Shown piece after piece: positions 1 through 5,537 of a stretch of 6,462 bases of DNA; position 1 is the stretch's first letter, and each line of letters begins with the position of its first letter. The notes beneath the pieces were generated by a model. The model had not been told where the DNA came from. It made no database searches and was given only the letters and a program-made list of their open reading frames with translations. Both the position numbers and the translations under genes were made by a program. The stretch comes from Lachnoclostridium phytofermentans (lineage in GTDB: Bacteria > Bacillota > Clostridia > Lachnospirales > Lachnospiraceae). The DNA lies in the NCBI GenBank assembly GCA_003526525.1, contig DPVV01000114.1, positions 1 to 6,462 on the forward strand. Reading direction: 5' to 3'.

Positions 1-67
1 CATAACGAGTATCGTATGATTTCGGTTGTTTTGTTAGGTCTCTTTTTCATAAGAAAAAAACATTGTA

Positions 68-96
68 TTGCTACAAAAGAAAAGATAGATTACAAT
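68..96 (+). promoter_or_regulatory. candidate sigma-A promoter for the flavoprotein–cmk genes
   Basis: TTGCTA at 68-73 (4 of 6 matches to TTGACA) is followed after exactly 17 nt by TACAAT at 91-96 (5 of 6 matches to TATAAT). Transcription would begin near 103 and give a leader of about 110 nt carrying the hairpins at 121-165. A second possibility is TTCACT (141-146), 18 nt, TATACT (165-170), which would start inside the hairpin region. Both are read by eye; no start site is known. Confidence 0.45.
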
Positions 97-120
97 AAAG
101 TAATCTGAAAGAAGATATTA

Positions 121-165
121 GAGTGAAAAAACAAAGTTTTTTCACTCGGTGAATAGAAATTCACT
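121..165 (+). promoter_or_regulatory. tandem leader hairpins with competing arms
   Basis: The first hairpin is a perfect 12-bp stem (121-132 with 136-147) closed by an AAA loop. The second is a 6-bp stem, 7 bp with a G·U pair (148-154 with 159-165), closed by AGAA. The sequence TTCACT occurs in both right arms (141-146 and 160-165), so the left arm of the first hairpin could pair with either. Neither stem is followed by a T-run, so this is not an ordinary intrinsic terminator. It may shape leader folding or transcript stability; no function is demonstrated. Confidence 0.4.
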
Positions 166-213
166 ATACTGAGATTGTGACTGCGACTCAAAGTTTGCAG
201 GTTATGGAAAGGC

Positions 214-1539
214 ATGGTTAGTGTGGAAGATAGAATCCTAGTTGTTGGCGGCGGTGCTGCTGGCATGATAGCAGCTATTATGGCGGCAAGAAAAAAGAAA
301 AAAGTTGAGTTATATGAGAAGAATGAAAAGTTAGGAAAGAAGATTTATATTACTGGAAAAGGAAGATGTAATATAACCAATGCTTCTGACTTAGAGAATA
401 TATTTGCTAATATTGTTACGAATTCAAAATTTATGTTTAGTTCGTTATATTCCTTTACCAACGAAGATACGATAAAGTTCTTTGACGAGTTGGGATTAAA
501 AACGAAGGTGGAGCGTGGAAATAGAGTATTTCCGGTATCTGATCATTCCTCTGATGTTATATCTACTCTTGAGAGGGAGATGAGAAATCTAGGAGTAAAA
601 ATTCACTTAAATACCGAAGTTACCTGCTTGCAAGAGAAGGATGGTAGAGTAACTGGTATTACTTTGGCAAATGGTAGTTTTGTAGAGGGTAGTGCTGTCA
701 TTGTAGCTACAGGAGGATTATCCTATCCATCGACAGGTTCAACAGGAGATGGATATCGCTTCGCGAAGGAATTTGGGCATGAAATTACTCCAAGATATCC
801 CTCTCTTGTTTCAATACATTTGCAAGAAGAATATGTAAAAGAGTTGCAGGGATTATCACTTAAGAACATTGAAGTAACTGTAACTGCTGGGGAAGCAAAC
901 ATTTCTGAGGCAGAGACTGAAAATCAAGATCAGGGGAAAAAAGGGAAGAAGAAAAAGAAGATTCCAGAAGGGAAAGAACTTTATCGCGCATTTGGAGAGA
1001 TGCTATTTACCCATTTTGGTGTTAGTGGACCCGTAATATTAAGTGGTACAAGCATTTTACTTCCCTTTCTAAATGAATGTGAATTGATATTTCATCTGGA
1101 TTTAAAACCTGCCTTGTCTTATGAGCAATTGGATGCAAGAATTCTAAGGGATTTTGAAGAATATAAAAACAAACAATTTAAAAATTCCTTAGAACATCTA
1201 TTGCCACAAAAATTAATAGGCATTATAATAACACTTAGTGAAATAGCACCGGACAAACAGGTGAATGCCATAACCAAGGAAGAACGTACCAGATTGGTAG
1301 AATGTTTAAAGAACATGACCTTTCGTGTTGCTCGCTTTGGTGGATTCAATGAAGCCGTTGTTACAAAAGGCGGAATTAAAGTAAAAGAAATAGATCCTAC
1401 TACGATGGAATCCAAGCTAATCAACGGTGTTTATTTTGTTGGCGAGGTCCTAGATTTGGATGCGTTAACTGGTGGCTATAATTTACAGATTGCATGGTCT
1501 ACTGGTGTTGCAGCCGGAAGAGCAGTTGCAGAAAATTAG
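214..1539 (+). CDS. NAD(P)/FAD-dependent oxidoreductase, HI0933/YhiN (BaiN/RdsA-like) family
   Basis: This is a cytoplasmic flavoprotein whose physiological substrate is unknown for most members. Some relatives are labelled BaiN after a bile-acid enzyme, which should not be read as function here. The N-terminal Rossmann FAD motif VVGGGAAG lies at residues 10-17. It is followed by the family signatures TGKGRCNITN (47-56), GGLSYPSTGSTGDG (167-180), LFTHFGVSGP (264-273), the KGGI segment near 385-388, and the C-terminal FAD-contacting GEVLDLDALTGGYN (410-423). The 441-residue length is about 20 more than is usual. The excess sits at roughly residues 229-253, an acidic then lysine-rich low-complexity insert. 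The start is uncertain: GGAAAGG at 206-212 is only 1 nt from ATG 214 but 10 nt from GTG 223, which would remove three residues. It is the first gene of the run leading to cmk, and its TAG stop overlaps the cmk Shine-Dalgarno. Confidence 0.9.
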   Translation: MVSVEDRILVVGGGAAGMIAAIMAARKKKKVELYEKNEKLGKKIYITGKGRCNITNASDLENIFANIVTNSKFMFSSLYSFTNEDTIKFFDELGLKTKVERGNRVFPVSDHSSDVISTLEREMRNLGVKIHLNTEVTCLQEKDGRVTGITLANGSFVEGSAVIVATGGLSYPSTGSTGDGYRFAKEFGHEITPRYPSLVSIHLQEEYVKELQGLSLKNIEVTVTAGEANISEAETENQDQGKKGKKKKKIPEGKELYRAFGEMLFTHFGVSGPVILSGTSILLPFLNECELIFHLDLKPALSYEQLDARILRDFEEYKNKQFKNSLEHLLPQKLIGIIITLSEIAPDKQVNAITKEERTRLVECLKNMTFRVARFGGFNEAVVTKGGIKVKEIDPTTMESKLINGVYFVGEVLDLDALTGGYNLQIAWSTGVAAGRAVAEN

Positions 1540-1554
1540 GAGGAAGGTTAGTTG
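1538..1554 (+). promoter_or_regulatory. Shine-Dalgarno that fixes the TTG start of cmk
   Basis: AGGAGG (1538-1543) overlaps the TAG stop of the upstream gene (1537-1539). It lies 8 nt before TTG 1552, which is near ideal spacing. No in-frame ATG lies between it and the conserved P-loop, so TTG is the convincing start. The overlap implies co-translation with the flavoprotein gene. Confidence 0.8.
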
Positions 1555-2232
1555 GACATAAGTAAAGGAACTTTAAGCATTGCTATTGATGGACCTGCTG
1601 GTGCTGGAAAAAGCACTATAGCTAGGCAAATTGCAAAGAAGCTAGGGTACATTTATATTGATACAGGCGCGATGTATCGTGCTATGGGACTATATTTCGT
1701 TCGTGAAAATATTTCTTTAGATGAGGAAGATGCTGTAATCAGAGCATGCGCACAAGTAGATATCTCTATTGTATTTGAGCAGGGAGAACAGCAGGTTTTA
1801 TTAAATGGAGAAAATGTAAATGGATTGATCCGTTCTTTAGAGGCAGGAACTATGGCATCCGCTTGCTCAGTAAAAAAGCAAGTTCGTGAGAAATTAGTTG
1901 AATTACAGCAAAGACTTGCTGCTACAGAAAATGTAGTTATGGATGGTAGAGATATAGGAACTCATGTATTACCAAATGCGGATTTAAAAGTTTATTTAAC
2001 TGCAAGTACGAAAGTACGTGCAAAACGTAGATATGAGGAATTAATTAGAAAGGGCGAGTCTGTTTCATTAGGAGAAATTGAAAAGAGTATCATGGATCGT
2101 GATTATCAGGATATGCATCGTGACATCTCACCACTTTGTCAAGCGAAGGATGCAATTTTAGTGGATAGTTCTACTATGGCAATTACTGAGGTGGTCGATC
2201 ACATCCTTTTTCTATTTTCTCAGGTAGTGTGA
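1552..2232 (+). CDS. cmk: (d)CMP kinase
   Basis: Cytidylate kinase transfers phosphate from ATP to CMP or dCMP, giving (d)CDP for RNA, DNA and phospholipid (CDP-diacylglycerol) synthesis in the cytoplasm. The 226-residue product has the full family pattern. The Walker A P-loop GPAGAGKST is at residues 14-22, and YIDTGAMYRA at 35-44 is the start of the NMP-binding part. MDGRDIGT at 130-137 contributes to CMP binding. The arginine-rich lid RAKRRYEEL is at 156-164, and RDYQDMHRDISPL at 183-195 is the conserved late motif. The length is normal for the family. Translation starts at TTG, supported by a strong Shine-Dalgarno. The last codons form the left arm of a long inverted repeat that extends into the gap before ispH. 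The spacing of 12 nt from the flavoprotein gene indicates one transcript. Confidence 0.97.
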   Translation: MDISKGTLSIAIDGPAGAGKSTIARQIAKKLGYIYIDTGAMYRAMGLYFVRENISLDEEDAVIRACAQVDISIVFEQGEQQVLLNGENVNGLIRSLEAGTMASACSVKKQVREKLVELQQRLAATENVVMDGRDIGTHVLPNADLKVYLTASTKVRAKRRYEELIRKGESVSLGEIEKSIMDRDYQDMHRDISPLCQAKDAILVDSSTMAITEVVDHILFLFSQVV

Positions 2233-2287
2233 AGAGAATTTCTAAGGCGCCAAAAGACACCGCCTAAGAAATTCTAAAACTTCACAC
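2227..2287. repeat. long imperfect inverted repeat spanning the cmk stop codon
   Basis: Two consecutive helices form one hairpin. The outer GTGTGAAG (2227-2234) pairs perfectly with CTTCACAC (2280-2287). The inner AGAATTTCTAAGGCG (2235-2249) pairs with 2261-2275 except for one A·A mismatch (2244/2266). The arms are contiguous on the left; on the right they are split by AAAA (2276-2279), and the apical loop is 11 nt (2250-2260). The left arm includes the cmk stop TGA. No T-run follows directly, so a classical terminator is unlikely. It could be an RNA processing or stability element, a weak bidirectional terminator, or a short dispersed repeat. Confidence 0.75.
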
Positions 2288-2332
2288 TGGCTTACTGAGT
2301 TTTTAGCTAAGAAACAGACAAAGGTAGAAGTT

Positions 2333-4273
2333 TTGAAAATAACACTTGCAAAAACTGCAGGCTTTTGCTTTGGTGTAAAAAGAGCAGTAGATAAGGTATA
2401 CGAAGAGATATCGAATGGGAAAAAAGTCTATACTTATGGACCAATTATTCATAATGATGAGGTTGTTAAGGATTTAGAAGATAAAGGAGTTAATGTCATT
2501 CATTCTTTGGATGAATTGAAAAAACTTGACAGGGGAACAATAGTGATAAGATCTCATGGTGTACCAAAGAGTGTACTAGATCAAATCAAGGAAATAGAGG
2601 ATACAGATGGGAAAAGTTTTGAGATAGTAGATGCAACTTGCCCTTATGTACTGAAAATTCATCGAATTGTGAAAGAGCAGAGTGAACTCGGACGTCAGGT
2701 GATTGTGATAGGAGACAAAGAACATCCGGAAGTTTCTGGGATTATTGGTTGGTGCAAAAATTCTGCTATTGTAGTTGGGAATGCCGAGGAAGCCGAAAAA
2801 ATTCAGTTATCTTCTGAACAAAAGGTATGTATTGTAGCCCAAACGACATTTAATTACAAGAATTTTCAAGAATTAGTTGAAATTATATCAAAAAAGGGTT
2901 ATGATATACTTGTTTTAAATACGATATGCAACGCCACTGAAGAACGTCAGACAGAAGCAGCGATGCTATCACAGACTTCTGAAGCGATGATTGTAATCGG
3001 AGGAAAGCATAGTTCGAATACGAGAAAGCTTTATGAAATTTCTAAAAAGGAATGTGCAAATACTTACTATATACAGAAACTTATTGACCTGGATTTAAAT
3101 CAACTTAAATCTTTTCGTAGCGTAGGTATTACTGCAGGGGCTTCCACCCCAAATAATATAATCAAGGAGGTTCATACTAGAATGTCAGAAATGAGTTTTG
3201 AACAATTATTGGAGGAGTCATTAGTAACAATACACAACGGAGAGGTAGTCGATGGTACAGTTATTCGTGTAAAAGAAGACGAAATTGTCTTAAATATAGG
3301 ATACAAAGCAGATGGTATTCTTACAAGAAATGAGTATACTAATCAACCAAACGTTGACCTTAGAACCGTTGTAGATGAAGGCGACACAATGACCGTTAAA
3401 GTATTAAAAGTAAATGACGGTGAAGGTCAGGTTCTTCTTACTTACAAGAGACTTGCAGCAGAAAAAGGCAGCAAGAGATTAGAAGAAGCATTCAACAACA
3501 AAGAAGTATTAAAAGCAAAAGTAGCTGCTGTATTAGATGGTGGCTTAAGTGTAATCGTAGATGAAGCAAGAATCTTCATTCCAGCATCTTTAGCAAGTGA
3601 CACTTATGAGAAAAATCTTGATAAATTCAAGGATCAGGAAATTGAATTCGTAATTAGCGAGTTCAATCCTAAGAGAAGAAGAATCATTGGTGATCGTAAG
3701 CAATTATTAGTTGCTAAGAAGCAGGAATTATCGAAAGCTTTATTTGCAAAGATTAAAGTTGGCGATGTAGTAGAAGGAACAGTAAAGAACGTTACAGATT
3801 TCGGTGCATTCATCGATTTAGGCGGCGCTGATGGTTTACTTCACATCTCCGAGATGTCTTGGGGACGTATTGAAAGTCCTAAGAAGGTATTTAAGGTTGG
3901 CGATACTGTAAAGGCATTCATCAAGGATATCCAGGGTGAAAAAATTGCTTTAAGTCTTAAGTTCCCAGAGCAGAATCCATGGGCAAATGCAAACGAGAAA
4001 TACGCTGTTGGTAACGTAGTAACTGGTAAAGTTGCTCGTATGACAGAGTTTGGTGCATTTGTTGAATTAGAGCCAGGTGTTGATGCATTACTTCATGTAT
4101 CTCAGATTAGCAAGGAACACATCGAAAAACCAGCAGATGCATTAAAGATTGGTCAGGAAGTTACAGCTAAGGTTGTAGATTTTAATAATGAAGATAAGAA
4201 AATCAGCTTAAGCATCAAGGCATTAGAAGCACCAGCTGCAGAAGAAGTAGCTGAAACAAATACAGAAGAGTAA
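2333..4273 (+). CDS. ispH-rpsA: fused 4-hydroxy-3-methylbut-2-enyl diphosphate reductase (IspH) / 30S ribosomal protein S1
   Basis: Residues 1 to about 283 are IspH, the [4Fe-4S] enzyme that reduces HMBPP to IPP and DMAPP at the end of the MEP pathway. The three cluster cysteines are C12 (AGFCFGVKRAV), C103 (DATCPYV) and C199 (NTICNATEERQ). Substrate-pocket residues are present as H40, H75 (RSHGV), H131 and E133 (EHPEVSG), T172 (AQTTFN) and the SSNT motif (227-230), ending with the TAGASTP motif at 267-273. Residues from about 300 to the end are an S1-type protein with four OB-fold S1 domains: near 303-375, 388-460, 474-545 and 557-632. The third (TDFGAFIDLGGADGLLHISEMSW) and fourth (TEFGAFVELEPGVDALLHVS) are the most canonical. 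IspH–S1 fusions are known in Clostridia. Translation begins at TTG 2333, 8 nt after AAGG (2321-2324). This matches the usual IspH N-terminus, about 10 residues before the first cysteine. The acidic glutamate-rich tail is typical of S1. Codon choice changes between the two halves. A terminator follows 61 nt downstream. Confidence 0.96.
   Translation: MKITLAKTAGFCFGVKRAVDKVYEEISNGKKVYTYGPIIHNDEVVKDLEDKGVNVIHSLDELKKLDRGTIVIRSHGVPKSVLDQIKEIEDTDGKSFEIVDATCPYVLKIHRIVKEQSELGRQVIVIGDKEHPEVSGIIGWCKNSAIVVGNAEEAEKIQLSSEQKVCIVAQTTFNYKNFQELVEIISKKGYDILVLNTICNATEERQTEAAMLSQTSEAMIVIGGKHSSNTRKLYEISKKECANTYYIQKLIDLDLNQLKSFRSVGITAGASTPNNIIKEVHTRMSEMSFEQLLEESLVTIHNGEVVDGTVIRVKEDEIVLNIGYKADGILTRNEYTNQPNVDLRTVVDEGDTMTVKVLKVNDGEGQVLLTYKRLAAEKGSKRLEEAFNNKEVLKAKVAAVLDGGLSVIVDEARIFIPASLASDTYEKNLDKFKDQEIEFVISEFNPKRRRIIGDRKQLLVAKKQELSKALFAKIKVGDVVEGTVKNVTDFGAFIDLGGADGLLHISEMSWGRIESPKKVFKVGDTVKAFIKDIQGEKIALSLKFPEQNPWANANEKYAVGNVVTGKVARMTEFGAFVELEPGVDALLHVSQISKEHIEKPADALKIGQEVTAKVVDFNNEDKKISLSIKALEAPAAEEVAETNTEE
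3164..3184 (+). promoter_or_regulatory. possible internal translation start for free S1
   Basis: A perfect AAGGAGG (3164-3170) lies 11 nt before an in-frame ATG (3182-3184, residue M284), just after the last IspH motif and before the first S1 domain. Starting there would give a 363-residue S1 protein beginning MSEMSFEQLL. The codons involved encode K-E-V, which is ordinary for an IspH C-terminus, so the resemblance could be coincidental or a relic of an ancestral rpsA start. The spacing is slightly long. Confidence 0.4.
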
Positions 4274-4334
4274 TAGGATGTGGATGAAAGAAATTAGCAA
4301 CTTTGGAAACAAGTAAATTAATTTCTTTAAAAAT

Positions 4335-4373
4335 AAATTTCTTTAGAATCTAATTTCTAAAGAAATTTGTTTT
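4335..4373 (+). terminator. intrinsic terminator after ispH-rpsA
   Basis: A perfect 14-bp stem AAATTTCTTTAGAA (4335-4348) / TTCTAAAGAAATTT (4355-4368) has a 6-nt loop. It runs into a T-rich stretch (GTTTT at 4369-4373, then ATCC). The stem is unusually AU-rich. A second copy of its left-arm core, AATTTCTTTA, lies just upstream at 4320-4329. The 61 nt between the stop codon and the stem contain no credible gene. Confidence 0.8.
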
Positions 4374-4444
4374 ATCCGGAATTTGTGCTGACGTGCAAAA
4401 TCCCTCCTATTTAAGTCGCAAAAAGTGACAGAATGAGAGGAAAA

Positions 4445-5221
4445 ATGACGGATAGTTATGAAGTCTTTAAGAAAAGCGTTTTTGAATTAACCAAGATTGA
4501 TTTGAATTCATACAAAGAGCGTCAGATGAAGAGACGGATTGACTCTTTAATAACAAAACATAAGTATACCACTTATGCAGAGTATGTCAGTGTGCTAAAG
4601 CAAAATAAGGTAATGTTTGATGAGTTTGTCACATACCTTACCATAAATGTATCGGAATTCTACCGTAATCCGGAACAGTGGCAATTGCTGGAGAAGGAAA
4701 TTCTTCCTTCTCTTTTGCAAAAGTCTCCGAATATAAAAATATGGAGTGCAGCATGTTCCACCGGTGATGAGCCGTATTCCCTAGTTATGTTATTATCAAA
4801 GTTTATGCCATTATCAAAAATTAAGATAATAGCAACTGACATTGATAAGCAGGTACTAGATAAGGCAAGAATGGGTCTGTACAACATTAAAAGTCTAAAA
4901 GGGTTACCACAGGAGTATATTTCAAAGTATTTTACAGCTGTGAATGCCAGTACATATCAGATCGCTGATAGTGTAAAAGCGTGCGTTGAGTTTCGCCAAC
5001 ACAATCTGCTTAAGGATCCGTATCCAAGTGGAATGGATTTGATTGTTTGTAGAAATGTTTTAATCTATTTTACAGAAGAAGCAAAGGATGTAATTTATCA
5101 AAAATTCAACGAGGCATTAAAACCGAATGGGATCTTATTTGTTGGAAGTACAGAACAAATCATTCAACCACAGAACTTAGGGTATAGCACTCTAAAATCC
5201 TTCTTCTATACGAAAAGCTAA
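4445..5221 (+). CDS. cheR: chemotaxis protein methyltransferase CheR
   Basis: CheR transfers methyl groups from S-adenosylmethionine to glutamates of methyl-accepting chemoreceptors, the adaptation arm of chemotaxis; CheB reverses it. The 258-residue product closely follows B. subtilis CheR. The helical N-terminal domain contains QMKRRI (27-32) and the conserved TINVSEFYRN (66-75). The Rossmann SAM-binding domain has IWSAACSTGDEPYS (99-112), ATDID (130-134), HNLL (186-189), DLIVCRNVLIYF (198-209) and the late LFVGSTEQI. There is no C-terminal TPR extension. An ATG at 4433 would add four residues but has no Shine-Dalgarno. GAGAGG at 4435-4440 serves ATG 4445, with a rather short 4-nt gap, and that start also matches the family. 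The gene is flanked by terminators and has no chemotaxis neighbours, so it appears monocistronic. Its promoter is not clear: CTGACG (4388-4393), 16 nt, TTTAAG (4410-4415) is only weak, and I see no obvious flagellar-sigma promoter. Confidence 0.95.
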   Translation: MTDSYEVFKKSVFELTKIDLNSYKERQMKRRIDSLITKHKYTTYAEYVSVLKQNKVMFDEFVTYLTINVSEFYRNPEQWQLLEKEILPSLLQKSPNIKIWSAACSTGDEPYSLVMLLSKFMPLSKIKIIATDIDKQVLDKARMGLYNIKSLKGLPQEYISKYFTAVNASTYQIADSVKACVEFRQHNLLKDPYPSGMDLIVCRNVLIYFTEEAKDVIYQKFNEALKPNGILFVGSTEQIIQPQNLGYSTLKSFFYTKS

Positions 5222-5280
5222 GTTAGAATAGCTCTTTGAATGTAAGCTTAAAATGCATTTAAATACATCAAAAAGTCATC

Positions 5281-5325
5281 AGCTGTTATTCGGTAATTCG
5301 TTACGGAATAACAGCTTTTATAATT
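5281..5325 (+). terminator. intrinsic terminator after cheR
   Basis: A 16-bp stem (5281-5296 with 5301-5316) contains a single G·G mismatch (5292/5305) and is capped by a TTCG tetraloop (5297-5300). It is followed by a T-rich tail (TTTATAATTT, 5317-5326). It lies 59 nt after the cheR stop. The 59 nt before it hold a perfect 10-bp palindrome AAATGCATTT (5251-5260) and no gene. Confidence 0.85.
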
Positions 5326-5482
5326 TCCGAGGGACGAGAACTCACCCAAGGGGATTCGGCAAGGCGAAGTGTATTCGCCTAGAAAAATCTCCTTCGATTT
5401 AATGCAAGATTTAAGGATTATCAGGGTAGCGAAGTCACTTTGTTTATCTATATTTTGTATAAAAAATAGTGGTTGATTTTTT
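5319..5482 (+). ncRNA. unassigned structured stretch, candidate small RNA
   Basis: A perfect -10 hexamer TATAAT (5319-5324) sits at the tail of the cheR terminator, without a recognisable -35. It is followed by a stretch of about 54% GC (5327-5396, counted by eye) in otherwise AT-rich DNA. A 9-bp helix (5348-5356 with 5386-5394, one G·U) encloses a symmetric 5×5 internal loop and the perfect 7-bp hairpin AGGCGAA / TTCGCCT (5362-5368 with 5374-5380). CCGA (5327-5330) can alternatively pair with TCGG (5356-5359). The direct repeat GATTTAA follows at 5396-5402 and 5408-5414. An AT-rich hairpin with a T-run at 5436-5482 could end the transcript. I do not recognise any riboswitch or known RNA family. 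A dispersed intergenic repeat is the main alternative. Confidence 0.35.
5436..5482 (+). terminator. possible AT-rich terminator upstream of plsX
   Basis: CACT (5436-5439) pairs with AGTG (5468-5471), and TTGTTTAT (5440-5447) pairs with ATAAAAAA (5459-5466) apart from one G·A mismatch and a bulged T (5467). The loop is 11 nt, and TTGATTTTTT follows at 5473-5482. It is weak because the stem is almost all A-U. The T-run also contains the plsX -35 element, so this may be no more than AT-rich promoter DNA. Confidence 0.25.
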
Positions 5483-5501
5483 ATATGCAATCGGTTATAT
5501 T
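5473..5501 (+). promoter_or_regulatory. plsX: sigma-A promoter of plsX
   Basis: TTGATT (5473-5478; 4 of 6) and TATATT (5496-5501; 5 of 6) are separated by exactly 17 nt. The start of transcription would fall near 5508. That leaves only a few bases before ATG 5514 and about 30 before ATG 5538, which favours the second as the translation start. I see no obvious FapR or FabT operator. Confidence 0.6.
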
Positions 5502-5537
5502 GATACATAGGTAATGATGAGGAAAGGAAAGAAAGAA

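Larger units (their letters stand above)
1..213 (+). other. 5' leader region without an assignable gene
   Basis: No complete gene is visible here. The + strand frame beginning at base 1 is open until a TGA at 106-108. It would encode about 35 residues containing a short hydrophobic patch (MISVVLLGLFFI), so it could be the 3' end of a gene starting before the window. Such a length also arises by chance in AT-rich DNA, and its end overlaps the best promoter candidate, so I do not call it a gene. The rest of the stretch holds the promoter (68-96), two hairpins (121-165) and the Shine-Dalgarno of the flavoprotein gene. Confidence 0.4.

Noticed and set aside
1..52. Possible minus-strand gene start reading MKKRPNKTTEIIRYS, running off the left edge
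   Set aside because: There is no Shine-Dalgarno before the ATG, only a T-rich tract, and just about 17 codons are visible.
1..108. Open + strand frame of about 35 codons ending at TGA 106-108, possibly the tail of an upstream gene
   Set aside because: It is too short to judge and matches nothing I recognise. It overlaps a good promoter candidate, and the length is expected by chance in AT-rich DNA.
1119..1424. Minus-strand open frame inside the flavoprotein gene, with similar ones inside cheR and plsX
   Set aside because: These are antisense shadows of strongly conserved coding sequences on the + strand.
2281..2309. Promoter for ispH with TTCACA as -35
   Set aside because: The -35 is good (5 of 6), but the position 17 nt downstream reads TAGCTA, a poor -10, and the -35 lies in the hairpin arm.
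4279..4318. Small ORF encoding MWMKEISNFGNK between the ispH-rpsA stop and its terminator
   Set aside because: It is only 12 codons and lacks a proper Shine-Dalgarno. It is most likely plain 3' untranslated sequence.
4402..4444. CCTC (4403-4406) pairing with GAGG (4437-4440) to hide the cheR Shine-Dalgarno
   Set aside because: Only four base pairs are possible with a loop of about 30 nt, which is too weak to claim as regulation.
5327..5440. Known riboswitch (TPP, SAM, lysine, FMN, c-di-GMP, fluoride, ZTP, guanidine) or T-box
   Set aside because: I compared conserved cores from memory on both strands and none fits, so I left the region as unassigned.
5248..5508. 86-codon minus-strand open frame in the cheR–plsX gap
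   Set aside because: It runs through the cheR terminator and the plsX promoter, has no Shine-Dalgarno, and its translation has no recognisable domain.
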